NCBI GenBank assembly: GCA_025352795.1
Contig: JANXSF010000130.1
Location: 31,717-95,716 of the forward strand
DNA length: 64,000 bases
Direction: 5' to 3'
Source: Acidobacteriota bacterium
GTDB taxonomy: Bacteria > Acidobacteriota > Terriglobia > Bryobacterales > Bryobacteraceae
The position numbers were made by a program, and so were the translations under genes. The notes beneath the pieces were generated by a model that was given only the letters and a program-made list of their open reading frames with translations, had not been told where the DNA came from and searched no databases. Positions 1 to 8,270 of this stretch are shown piece by piece. Position 1 is the first letter of the stretch; each line of letters begins with the position of its first letter.

Positions 1-1928
1 ACCACATGGTGACGGCCACCAATCGCGCCAAATATCCTCTGCTGCGCCAGGGCGGCAAGCTGGTTCGTGTTGATTGGGAAGAAGCGCTAACCACCATGGT
101 GGAAAAGTTTCGGGCCACGCAGTTGAAACACGGACCCTCGGCGCTTGGCGTCATCGGCACCGGCCAATTGTTGACCGAAGAATTCTACACGTTGGGCAAG
201 TTGGTTCAACTCGGATTCGGAACCAACAATTACGATGGCAACACTACGTTATGCATGGCCAGCGCAGTTTCCGGCTATAAGTTGACCTTCGGTAGCGACG
301 GCCCTCCCGGTGCCTACGAAGACTTGCGAACGTCTGACGTCATCATGCTGATCGGTGCCAATATCGCCGACAATCATCCCATCCTATGTCAGCATTTGGA
401 TGCCAATCCCAACAAGTTCATCATCGTCGCCGACCCGCGCGTCACTAAGACCGCAATGCTCGCCGACCTCCATTTGCCACTGAAGCCGCGTACCGATATC
501 GCGCTTCTCAATGGCATGGCCCATGTGTTGATTGAAGAAGAATTGATCAATCGGGAATACATCGCCGCCCATACCAATGGCTTTGAGGATCTTAAAAAAC
601 AGTTAGCCGAATACACACCGCAACACGTTTCCCAAATCACTGGACTATCAGTCGAAACCATACTCAACGTAGCCCGTCGCTACGGTCGAGCCAAGGCTGG
701 TTTCCTGGCCTGGACCATGGGCGTGAACCATTCCACTCAGGGTGCAGAAACTGTAAACGTCATCAATAATCTGGCACTGCTGACCGGCCAAATCGGCCGT
801 TCTGGCGCTTCGCCATTTTCAATTACTGGTCAGTGCAACGCCATGGGGACACGGGAAGCAGGCTTTGCTTCGTCCATGCCTGGCTATCGTAAATTTGACA
901 AACAAGCGCATCGCGAAGAGTTGGCTCAACTATGGAAAGTGAGTGTAGATCGCATTCCAACTGCACGCGGGTGGGCCTATCCAGACATTATTGAAGGTGC
1001 GGTGAAAGGCAAAATTAAGGCGTTGTGGATCATTGCCACCAACCCATTGGTATCGTATCCCAATCAACAAATCTTGCGACACGCTCTGGGAGAATTGGAT
1101 TTCCTGGTGGTGCAGGATGGCTTCCACCCTACTCCGACAACGGAACTAGCCGATCTGGTTTTGCCTGCCGCCATCTGGAGTGAAAAGCTGGGGACTTACA
1201 CAAATTCCGAACGCCGTGTGAGCATCGCCAACATAGCGGTGGAGCCTCCTGGGGAAGCCAAATCAGACTTTGATATTTTCCTTGAAGTGGCCGGGAAGCT
1301 AGGATGTCGCGAAGAATTATTTCTAAATTGGAAGACTGCTCGCGACGCTTTCGATGAATGGAAACTTATCTCAAAGGGTCGTCTGTGTGATTATTCGGGC
1401 ATGACCTATGAAGCCTTGGAAGAACATGGTGGTTTGCAATGGCCTTATCCCGAAGGCAAAACCGACGCCACGCCATCGCGCCTTTATGCTGATGGAAAGT
1501 ACGAACATGACGACGGTAAAGCCAAGCTGTTGCCCGTCGCCTGGAAGCCTTTTCCAGAACAGCCCAACAAAGAATTCCCGTTTATTCTAAACACAGGCCG
1601 CACGGTGGAACATTGGCACACCCGCACCAAGACCGCACAGGTGCCCATTCTGGAACGAATGTCACCGAATGCGTGGCTGGAAATGAATCCTGTAGATGCC
1701 AAGCGTTTGAAGCTATCCACGCACGACAAAGTGAAAATCCTATCACGTCGTGGGGAGGTCACTGGCATTGAACTGCGTATAACAGAGATCACCGCACCAG
1801 GGCAGGTATTCATGCCGTTTCACTTTTCAGAGACGAATGTCAATGAAGTGACTCAGGATGCGTTCGACCCTATTTCGAGGGAACCAAATTACAAGCAATG
1901 CGCCGTGGAAGTAGTGCGCGCGGAATAA
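1..1928 (+). CDS. Nitrate reductase-type molybdopterin oxidoreductase, catalytic subunit (5' truncated by window)
   Basis: Large Mo-bisMGD oxidoreductase of the NarB/NasA type, probably assimilatory nitrate reductase working in the cytoplasm. The frame is open to the window edge. The first ATG (base 6) lies in the middle of the family fold, so the N-terminal [4Fe-4S] Cys cluster (about 80-90 residues) is outside the window. Visible: the LCMASAV motif, whose Cys (residue 83 counted from base 6) would be the Mo ligand; ATNPLVSYPN and LPAAIWSEKLGTYTNSERR in the Mo-cofactor domain; and the C-terminal dinucleotide-binding domain beginning at LNTGRTVEHWHTRTKT, near residue 530. A formate dehydrogenase is the main alternative, but Cys instead of Sec, together with the TGR-HWHT pattern and the length, favours nitrate reductase. 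Neighbours to the right are unrelated. Confidence 0.75.
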   Translation, partial: HMVTATNRAKYPLLRQGGKLVRVDWEEALTTMVEKFRATQLKHGPSALGVIGTGQLLTEEFYTLGKLVQLGFGTNNYDGNTTLCMASAVSGYKLTFGSDGPPGAYEDLRTSDVIMLIGANIADNHPILCQHLDANPNKFIIVADPRVTKTAMLADLHLPLKPRTDIALLNGMAHVLIEEELINREYIAAHTNGFEDLKKQLAEYTPQHVSQITGLSVETILNVARRYGRAKAGFLAWTMGVNHSTQGAETVNVINNLALLTGQIGRSGASPFSITGQCNAMGTREAGFASSMPGYRKFDKQAHREELAQLWKVSVDRIPTARGWAYPDIIEGAVKGKIKALWIIATNPLVSYPNQQILRHALGELDFLVVQDGFHPTPTTELADLVLPAAIWSEKLGTYTNSERRVSIANIAVEPPGEAKSDFDIFLEVAGKLGCREELFLNWKTARDAFDEWKLISKGRLCDYSGMTYEALEEHGGLQWPYPEGKTDATPSRLYADGKYEHDDGKAKLLPVAWKPFPEQPNKEFPFILNTGRTVEHWHTRTKTAQVPILERMSPNAWLEMNPVDAKRLKLSTHDKVKILSRRGEVTGIELRITEITAPGQVFMPFHFSETNVNEVTQDAFDPISREPNYKQCAVEVVRAE

Positions 1929-1949
1929 TACTTGAAGCAGGTTTTAGCC

Positions 1950-2210
1950 TTATAAACACTTTCGGGCGGTAGTACCCTCAGCCGGAGCATCGTAAGCCGA
2001 CTGCATGCCCATCAGCGTTTCCATCCTCGGTCCAAAGGCTTTTTCAATCAGCAACGCCATGTCTCCAGTCAGGTCAGCTCTGCCGTTGAGGAGACAAGAA
2101 AGTGCCTGCCTGGAAACACCCAATAAGCCTGCAGCGGCTGTCACGGAAAGACTGTGTCCCTCAATAATTTCGGACCTGATTACAACGCCGGGATGCGGCG
2201 GGTTAAACAT
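1950..2210 (-). CDS. higA: HigA-type XRE-family antitoxin, orphan
   Basis: 86-residue helix-turn-helix protein starting MFNPPHPG, the signature opening of HigA antitoxins (NPPHPGxxxR). It continues with a Cro/CI HTH around LLGVSRQALSCLLNGRADLT and the FGPRMETLMGMQ tail. The start at 2210 was chosen over an upstream in-frame ATG because the family begins here and an AGGAGAG ribosome site lies about 11 nt upstream on the minus strand. HigA normally binds and neutralises the HigB RNase and represses their operon. No HigB reading frame is present upstream (the next gene is 50 nt away and is a membrane protein) or downstream, so this is a solitary antitoxin or a stand-alone regulator. Confidence 0.8.
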   Translation of the reverse strand: MFNPPHPGVVIRSEIIEGHSLSVTAAAGLLGVSRQALSCLLNGRADLTGDMALLIEKAFGPRMETLMGMQSAYDAPAEGTTARKCL

Positions 2211-2260
2211 TGACGTCGTTTCTCTCCTAATGGTAATCCTCAAGATTGGGCGATCTACTG

Positions 2261-3202
2261 TTAAACAAACCAGCGATAAGAAAACCATCCCACACCCAGC
2301 AATAACAGCAACCACCCTGCTGCTGATACCCACTTACGCAGCACACGTAGCCATAGCCAGCCACCCAAAATCGCCAGGCTTCCCTCTGCCGATATCGCTC
2401 CCAACCATACCCCGATTGCCGAAAGTTCCGTCTGCTGCACCATCGCCCCCAGCGCCAAACCTGGGAACAAACCGGCAATCGTCACCACCAACCAGCGGGT
2501 CCCAGCATTAGGCAGGAACAGAATTTCCACTGTCAAATAAGCCACTGCTAAAGCGGATGCCAGCTCCAGAAATCTGGAATTGAACTTCACTGCAATGCCC
2601 AGATTCAACATAGGTATAAGTTGTCCAAGAAGGAAACAGGATGCCAATATTACAAACTCTTTCCGGCTTCGCGACGCTACCACCACTGTTACTAACAGCA
2701 GTAACATCACCGGAGTCGCCAACAACCATTGCACTCCAGTTACTGCTGCTTCGGTGACTCTCTCAGTTACTGTCAATGGTCGAAATCGCAATCGACCCGA
2801 AGGCGTGGAAGCTTGCAAAACTGCATGTGCTGTTGCCTCTCCACGCGCGGCACTCAACACATGCACATGATTTTGAGCAATGATTCGATACCATCCCACA
2901 TATGCCTCAACTTCCTCTTCAGGCTGCGGAAAAACGTAAGTGGCGTCACAACGATAAAACCCTTCTGACTTATCCGCAATACAACTGCCCTTAGTTAGAC
3001 GTGCTTCCCCGGACCGGGCGCGGAAATGCACTTCATCCAGCAATAACTTTTCGAACCCAGGAATGTTGGGAATTTCATACAACGGAATACGAGCCTGATA
3101 GAACAACTGCGGCCCATCCACTCTTAACGTGCCACTGCTCATACTTACCATGTGAGCGTGCAAAGAAATGGAACAGACAAGCAGTGCGAAGAGCCACTTC
3201 AT
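2261..3202 (-). CDS. HupE/UreJ-like membrane protein with exported N-terminal domain
   Basis: About 313 residues. MKWLFALLVCSISLHAHMV is a signal peptide; an exported beta-rich domain of about 140 residues follows, then a C-terminal block of about six hydrophobic segments beginning near GVQWLLATPVMLLLLVTVV. This arrangement (secreted domain plus HupE/UreJ_2-like membrane domain) is common in bacterial HupE/UreJ-like proteins. True HupE and UreJ are nickel/cobalt permeases, but the histidine-rich metal motif of the short permeases is not visible, so transport is only an inference. The ATG at 3202 overlaps the stop of the upstream AI-2E gene by 4 nt (ATGA), so the two are translationally coupled. 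Confidence 0.6.
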   Translation of the reverse strand: MKWLFALLVCSISLHAHMVSMSSGTLRVDGPQLFYQARIPLYEIPNIPGFEKLLLDEVHFRARSGEARLTKGSCIADKSEGFYRCDATYVFPQPEEEVEAYVGWYRIIAQNHVHVLSAARGEATAHAVLQASTPSGRLRFRPLTVTERVTEAAVTGVQWLLATPVMLLLLVTVVVASRSRKEFVILASCFLLGQLIPMLNLGIAVKFNSRFLELASALAVAYLTVEILFLPNAGTRWLVVTIAGLFPGLALGAMVQQTELSAIGVWLGAISAEGSLAILGGWLWLRVLRKWVSAAGWLLLLLGVGWFSYRWFV

Positions 3203-4236
3203 TCGTACTTCGCTCCACCAATGGAAAGGCGCCACAGGATTCGTAGGATAGCCATCAACGGCACAGAAAGTAACATACCCGGCACCCCAGCTATTTGTTC
3301 CCCAGCTAAGACGCCAAACAGCACAGCCACCGGATGCACCTCAACGCCGGAACTCATCAGGTATGGTTGCACCACGTAATCCTGAAACAATCTGTAGATC
3401 AAAAAAAACACAATCATCCAACCCCAATGCGGATATCCACTGGCCGATGCAACCACCGTTGCCGTCATCGCCCCCAATAACGGTCCAGCAACAGGAATAA
3501 ATTCCAGCACCCCAGCCAGTGATGCCAGCAAAAGTGCATAAGGCACGCCCGTGATTTCAAAGAACAGCGCATAGAAAGTGAAAGCAGCCATCGCCAGCCC
3601 GAACAATGCTCGAATATAATGACCCAGCAGAATGTGTACTTCTTCCAGGAATCGATCTAACAGCATCTGTTGTTTGTGTTCTGGAAACACATCCAGAAGG
3701 CTAGCCCTGATGCCCTCTGCATCCAGCAGAAACAGGAAACTTAGAATGGGAATTAAGACGATATAAAGCAGATGGGCCAACCCGGCAAGCACGCTTTTAC
3801 CCGCTGTTTGCACCACTGGCAGCGCATAATCAGCAAGTGACGCCAACTGGGTTCTGGCCATCTGTTCAATCTGTGCACGATACAGTTCCAACCAACTGGG
3901 TAAAGGAATTTGCGTCGATCGGTCAGCCAGCAGTTGCGGAATGCGCACCGCCAAACTTCCTGCTTCATTGATGATGCGGCTGCCGACAATCACTCCACTG
4001 GTGATCAGTCCAGCCAGCAACAAAATGTAAACAATCACCATGGCCGCCCAACGAGGCAATTTGCCGCGACCCCGTCGCATTAAAAAATCCACCGCAGGGG
4101 CAATCATATAGGCCAGCAACGTGGCGATGATAAAAACCAGAATGGCTTCCCGTGCGGCGAATAGCAGCCACAAACTACCAGCAATAGCGGCAACAGTCCA
4201 CGTGGCCTTAGCCGCTTTCTGATCAAATCCAAGCAT
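3199..4236 (-). CDS. AI-2E family transporter / PerM-like permease
   Basis: 345-residue polytopic inner-membrane protein with the AI-2E/PerM layout: two N-terminal helices (SLWLLFAAREAILVFIIATL and the following segment), a soluble stretch containing the SWLELYRAQ region, and a C-terminal bundle with the conserved VPVAGPLLGAMTAT-like and FQDYVVQPYLMSSGVEVHP motifs. Members export AI-2 or act as Na+/H+ antiporters, and the substrate cannot be read from sequence. First gene of a two-gene unit with the HupE-like gene. It is divergent from the carboxyltransferase gene with only 32 nt between start codons, and a TACCAT hexamer sits 7 nt before its ATG. Confidence 0.85.
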   Translation of the reverse strand: MLGFDQKAAKATWTVAAIAGSLWLLFAAREAILVFIIATLLAYMIAPAVDFLMRRGRGKLPRWAAMVIVYILLLAGLITSGVIVGSRIINEAGSLAVRIPQLLADRSTQIPLPSWLELYRAQIEQMARTQLASLADYALPVVQTAGKSVLAGLAHLLYIVLIPILSFLFLLDAEGIRASLLDVFPEHKQQMLLDRFLEEVHILLGHYIRALFGLAMAAFTFYALFFEITGVPYALLLASLAGVLEFIPVAGPLLGAMTATVVASASGYPHWGWMIVFFLIYRLFQDYVVQPYLMSSGVEVHPVAVLFGVLAGEQIAGVPGMLLSVPLMAILRILWRLSIGGAKYE

Positions 4237-4243
4237 GAAGTTT

Positions 4244-4249
4244 ATGGTA
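4244..4249 (-). promoter_or_regulatory. -10-like hexamer TACCAT, 7 nt before AI-2E start
   Basis: On the minus strand TACCAT is followed by AAACTTC and the ATG at 4236. There is no Shine-Dalgarno sequence in between, so if used it would give a leaderless or nearly leaderless mRNA. No convincing -35 box is visible. Confidence 0.4.
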
Positions 4250-4256
4250 GCAGCCG

Positions 4257-4262
4257 TATACT
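4257..4262 (+). promoter_or_regulatory. -10-like hexamer TATACT, 6 nt before carboxyltransferase start
   Basis: TATACT then CAAAGG then ATG at 4269. The AAAGG is too close to the ATG to act as a normal ribosome site. This would be the promoter of the 4.3-10.5 kb operon, back to back with the AI-2E promoter in a 32-nt divergent gap. Confidence 0.4.
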
Positions 4263-4268
4263 CAAAGG

Positions 4269-5837
4269 ATGGAGCAATTGTTGGCGCAATGGCGCGAGCT
4301 GGAAGAAAAGATTCGCCAAGGTGGTGGTTCTGCGAAAATTGCCAAGCAGCATAAAGAGGGTAAACTCACTGCGCGGGAACGTGTAGCGCAACTTGTCGAC
4401 CCCGGCGCACCACTACTCGAAATTGGCCTTCTTGTCGCTTGGGATAAGTACGATGGCCAAGCACCCGCAGCCGGTGTGGTTACCGTTTGCAGTCGCATTG
4501 AAGGTCGCCCCGCCGTGATTGTGGCCAATGATCAAACTGTGAAAGCTGGTGCCTGGTGGCCGGAAACGATCACTAAGATTTTGCGAGCGCAAGAAGTAGC
4601 AATGCGTAATCGTCTGCCCATTGTTTATTTGGTTGATTCCGCTGGCGTGAACCTTCCTTTGCAGGACGGCATCTTCCCCGGCCAATACGGCGCGGCACGA
4701 ATTTTCTATTACAACTGCCTGATGCGACGGAAACTTCGGGTTCCACAATTTGCTGCGGTCATGGGGATGTGTATCGCTGGTGGGGCCTATTTGCCGGCAC
4801 TTTCCGACGAAATCATTATGGTGGAAGGCACCAGCTTTATGGGTCTTGGTGGTCCCAATTTAGTGAAGGGTGCAACAGGCCAAGTGGTCGATGCGGAAAC
4901 GTTGGGTGGCGCTTCCATGCACACCGCCATCAGCGGCGTAGCCCACTACCGGGCTAAGGATGATGAAGAATGCCTGGCCATGCTACGCGACCGTTTCCGA
5001 AATTTACCACCACCCGTTCCCATTACTTCAGGCTCCGCTCCTGCTAAAGATCCAGCTGGTTTACGCGCCGCGCTTCCAGCCGACCATCGTCTACCCTACG
5101 ACATTGAAAATATCCTCGGACGCATTTTTGATGGCGAAGATTTCATTGAGTTCCAGCATGACTTCGCCCCAGAAATGTTGTGCGCTATGGCCCGCCTGGA
5201 AGGCCGCCCCGTTGCTGTTATCGCCAATCGACGTGGCTTTTTGAAAGCACAAGGACGTCCACGCATTGGTGGCATCGTCTACACAGAATCGGCGCGCAAG
5301 GTTGCTTACTTTGTGGAAAATGCGGAACGCCTTGGCAGTCCGCTTATTTACTTTCAGGATGTCTCAGGGTTTATGATCGGTAGCGAACAGGAACAAGGTG
5401 GCATCATCCGAGCAGGGGCTGAAATGGTAGAGAGCATGGCTTGTTCCACTGTTCCCAAAATTGTGTTGACTATCAATCACGCATCCGGTGCAGGTTACTA
5501 TGCAATGGCCGGACAAGGGTTTGACCCGAACTTTACGCTGGCTTGGCCCACCGCTCGCATAGGCGTTATGGAAGGCGATTCCGCAGTGCAAGCTGTGCAT
5601 GGTACTGAATTGGAAAAGTTGAAAAACACTGGTCAACCGGCTCCAATTGAGTTGCAAGATCGGATTCAAAAAACGCGTGCCGATTATGACCGTTGGTTGG
5701 ACGCCCGCTACGCTGCCGCTCGCGGCCATGTGGATGCGCTGATTGATCCCATTGAAACAAGGGCCATGTTGGCGTTCACTTTGGAACTGGCTACTGTTGC
5801 CGGACACCGCCAACATCTTATCCTGGAGACATTATGA
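4269..5837 (+). CDS. Acyl-CoA carboxylase, carboxyltransferase (beta) subunit, AtuC/LiuB-like
   Basis: 522-residue carboxyltransferase with both crotonase-type domains. The N-terminal half carries the acyl-CoA site ([20 protein letters not shown] with its oxyanion Gly-Gly), and the C-terminal half the carboxybiotin site ([19 protein letters not shown]). In this family it transfers the carboxyl from biotin to methylcrotonyl-, geranyl- or propionyl-CoA. The [13 protein letters not shown] loop ([11 protein letters not shown]) and the neighbouring AtuA genes favour a branched or isoprenoid acyl-CoA. It heads an operon whose next gene starts inside its stop (ATGA at 5834). No biotin carboxylase/BCCP subunit is encoded nearby, so the partner must be elsewhere in the genome. 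Confidence 0.85.
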   Translation: MEQLLAQWRELEEKIRQGGGSAKIAKQHKEGKLTARERVAQLVDPGAPLLEIGLLVAWDKYDGQAPAAGVVTVCSRIEGRPAVIVANDQTVKAGAWWPETITKILRAQEVAMRNRLPIVYLVDSAGVNLPLQDGIFPGQYGAARIFYYNCLMRRKLRVPQFAAVMGMCIAGGAYLPALSDEIIMVEGTSFMGLGGPNLVKGATGQVVDAETLGGASMHTAISGVAHYRAKDDEECLAMLRDRFRNLPPPVPITSGSAPAKDPAGLRAALPADHRLPYDIENILGRIFDGEDFIEFQHDFAPEMLCAMARLEGRPVAVIANRRGFLKAQGRPRIGGIVYTESARKVAYFVENAERLGSPLIYFQDVSGFMIGSEQEQGGIIRAGAEMVESMACSTVPKIVLTINHASGAGYYAMAGQGFDPNFTLAWPTARIGVMEGDSAVQAVHGTELEKLKNTGQPAPIELQDRIQKTRADYDRWLDARYAAARGHVDALIDPIETRAMLAFTLELATVAGHRQHLILETL

Positions 5838-7168
5838 TACGCATCGCCAACGGACAAGGCTTTTGGGGCGATTGGCTGGAAGCCCCTGTCCGTCTTGTAG
5901 AGCAAGGCCCTTTGGACTATTTGACGCTGGACTATCTGGCCGAAGTCACCATGTCGATTGTTCAAAAACAAAAGCAGGCCGATCCGAATCTTGGCTACGC
6001 TCGCGACTTTCCACCGCTCATCGGACGCATTGCGAAGCTATTGCGGCAACGGCAGGTTCGCGTCATCGCCAATGCCGGCGGTGTGAATCCCATCGCCTGT
6101 GCCCGCGAAGTTCGACGCTTAGCTCCTGGTTTGAAAGTTGCAGTAGTGTTGGGTGACGATGTGTTTCCCAAGCTGGACAGCTTCATTGAGCAAGGTCACG
6201 CCATGGCCAATATGGATACGGGCGAACCCCTGTCCACAATTCGCGAAAAAGTTCTGAGTGCCAACGCTTACATAGGTGCTTTCCCATTGGCTGAAGCTTT
6301 GGCTACCGGAGCTGATGTGGTCATCACCGGTCGCTCCACCGATACAGCTTTGGCACTGGCACCAATGGTTCACGAGTTCGGTTGGAAGATGGACGACTTC
6401 AACAAACTTGCCGCAGGGACGGTTGCCGGACATATTATTGAATGCGGCGCGCAATCCACGGGTGGCAACTGCCAGGCAGATTGGAAAACCATTCCAGATT
6501 TCGCGAACATTGGCTATCCGATTGTGGAAGCCGAACCAGATGGCTCCTTCGCTGTGACCAAACACAAAGGCACTGGCGGACGTGTTTCGCTGGACACTGT
6601 GAAAGAACAACTACTCTATGAACTGGGCGATCCGCAGAAGTACATTACACCCGATTGCGTTGCTGATTTCACTACCATTCAACTTCGGCAAGATGGTGAT
6701 GATCGCGTTCGTGTCACTGGTATCAAAGGGTATCCAGCTACCACAACTGCAAAGCTTTCCATCAGTTATATGCATGGTTATAAAGCCATCGGCTCATTAG
6801 TGTACAGTTGGCCTGATGCGCTGGAAAAAGCGCAAGTAGCGGATCGCATTGTGCGGGAACGTTTACTTAATCTGGGGCTTACCTTCGATGAAATCTACAC
6901 AGAATATCTGGGTGTGAATGCTTGTCATGGACCGGCGGCGCCAGCAGTGGAACAGATTCCGGAAGTGCAGTTGCGCATTGGGGTTCGTGGCGCTGATAAA
7001 AAAGCTATTGACCGTTTCACACGTGAATTAGTCCCCCTGGTATTGAACGGTCCGCCTACTGCGACAGGCTTCGGCGATGGCCGTCCACCGGTTAGAGAAG
7101 TGGTGGCGTACTGGCCAGCGCTGGTTCCAAAAGACTTGATCACAACTCATGTTGAGGTGGTGGAATGA
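5834..7168 (+). CDS. AtuA-like protein, large part (DUF1446)
   Basis: 444 residues beginning [14 protein letters not shown], the conserved opening of the DUF1446/AtuA family of acyclic terpene utilisation. Other family blocks seen: [33 protein letters not shown] and the [15 protein letters not shown] segment. The biochemical role of AtuA is not firmly established; in pseudomonads it is needed for citronellol/geraniol breakdown through geranyl-CoA carboxylase. Here the protein ends where the pseudomonad protein continues into a ferredoxin-fold-like tail, and that tail is the next gene. ATGA overlaps at both ends show coupled translation with the carboxyltransferase and the small subunit. Confidence 0.85.
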   Translation: MIRIANGQGFWGDWLEAPVRLVEQGPLDYLTLDYLAEVTMSIVQKQKQADPNLGYARDFPPLIGRIAKLLRQRQVRVIANAGGVNPIACAREVRRLAPGLKVAVVLGDDVFPKLDSFIEQGHAMANMDTGEPLSTIREKVLSANAYIGAFPLAEALATGADVVITGRSTDTALALAPMVHEFGWKMDDFNKLAAGTVAGHIIECGAQSTGGNCQADWKTIPDFANIGYPIVEAEPDGSFAVTKHKGTGGRVSLDTVKEQLLYELGDPQKYITPDCVADFTTIQLRQDGDDRVRVTGIKGYPATTTAKLSISYMHGYKAIGSLVYSWPDALEKAQVADRIVRERLLNLGLTFDEIYTEYLGVNACHGPAAPAVEQIPEVQLRIGVRGADKKAIDRFTRELVPLVLNGPPTATGFGDGRPPVREVVAYWPALVPKDLITTHVEVVE

Positions 7169-7494
7169 AACTTCCGCTCCATAAAATTGCCCACGCCCGT
7201 AGCGGCGATAAAGGCGATGCTTCTAACATCGGCTTGATTGCTTACAATCCAGCAAATTACAAAATCATTGAGCGCGAAGTTACTGCTGCGCGGGTGAAAG
7301 AACATTTTGGTGATCTTGTGGCGGGCGACGTAGTCCGTTATGAACTGCCTAACCTGGGTGCATTGAACTTGCTGTTATACGAGGCACTGGGTGGTGGCGG
7401 AACATTGTCTTTAAGAATTGATGCACAGGGCAAAACCATGGGCGCTGGTTTACTCTCTATGGAAATTGATATGGAAGAAAGCGAACTGGCATGA
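7165..7494 (+). CDS. AtuA-like C-terminal domain as a separate small protein
   Basis: 109 residues containing [14 protein letters not shown], the hallmark of the C-terminal AtuA ferredoxin-like domain, followed by [22 protein letters not shown]. In Pseudomonas AtuA this domain is fused to DUF1446; here it is an independent cistron whose ATG overlaps the DUF1446 stop (ATGA), presumably giving a two-subunit complex. It has no transmembrane segments. The following enoyl-CoA hydratase again starts in an ATGA overlap, so the stoichiometry of all four proteins is probably tied together. Confidence 0.85.
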   Translation: MKLPLHKIAHARSGDKGDASNIGLIAYNPANYKIIEREVTAARVKEHFGDLVAGDVVRYELPNLGALNLLLYEALGGGGTLSLRIDAQGKTMGAGLLSMEIDMEESELA

Positions 7495-8270
7495 GTCAAC
7501 CTCTTGAGGTAACTCGCGAAGGCCGCCTGCTGCGGTTAACTTTGAATCGACCCGACAAACGCAATGCACTGAATCGGGAATTATGTGAGGCCCTGGTAGA
7601 TCAATTTGAGGCTGCACAGTTAGACCCTGGCATTGGTGCCATTTTGTTGGACGCTAAGGGAAAAGTTTTCTGCTCTGGTATGGACCTGGAAGAAGCTTTG
7701 GAAGCGGGCCCTACCGACGGACTTACATTGCACGATCAATTATTCACTATTGGAAATCGTACGGCTAAGCCAATCGTTGTCGCGGTGCAAGGCCCGGCGA
7801 TGGCTGGCGGCGCGGGTTTGGTGGCAAATGCCCATATTGCGATTGCTGCGCATGGTGCCAGCTTTGGAGTTACGGAACTGCGTGTGGGCATGTGGCCCTA
7901 TGTTATTTCCCGTGCTCTAGTAAGTGCATTAGGGGAGCGTCGTGCGCTGGAACTAACTCTTAGTGCCCGCATCTTTGCGTCTACCGAAGCCAAAGATTAT
8001 GGATTGGTGCATGAAGTTGTCCCGCCCATGGAACTGGAAGAGCGCGCCTTTACCGTGGCGTCGCAATTGGCCGATTGGCCCTCAAGCGTTATGCGATTCG
8101 GAATGGCCTACACGCATCAAGCTCGCCTGATTGATGAACAACGCGCGGGGCAAATCGCACTCGCTCTGCGAGCAGAAAATTTTCGTAGCGCCGATTTCGC
8201 TGAAGGCGTGCGAGCGTTCAAGGAAAAGCGCCGTCCCGAATGGCCTTCCAACTCAGGAGGAAATCAGTAA
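7491..8270 (+). CDS. Enoyl-CoA hydratase/isomerase family protein
   Basis: 259-residue crotonase-fold protein. LTLNRPDKRNALN is the family N-terminus, VFCSGMDLEEAL gives the first oxyanion-hole strand, and AVQGPAMAGGAGLVANAHIAIAA the second. It probably hydrates the unsaturated (iso)prenyl-CoA made by the carboxyltransferase, as LiuC/AtuE do. The second crotonase catalytic glutamate is not clear in the FGVTELRVGMWPYV block (an E is present in TELRVG), so hydratase, isomerase or lyase activity cannot be separated. Last of the ATGA-coupled genes; its 3' end carries AGGAGG (8255-8260), the ribosome site for the next gene. Confidence 0.8.
   Translation: MSQPLEVTREGRLLRLTLNRPDKRNALNRELCEALVDQFEAAQLDPGIGAILLDAKGKVFCSGMDLEEALEAGPTDGLTLHDQLFTIGNRTAKPIVVAVQGPAMAGGAGLVANAHIAIAAHGASFGVTELRVGMWPYVISRALVSALGERRALELTLSARIFASTEAKDYGLVHEVVPPMELEERAFTVASQLADWPSSVMRFGMAYTHQARLIDEQRAGQIALALRAENFRSADFAEGVRAFKEKRRPEWPSNSGGNQ

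Noticed and set aside
2227..2478. Minus-strand ORF overlapping the HupE-like gene
   Set aside because: Trp/Cys/Gly-rich shadow of the real gene in another frame; no family match and no start signal.
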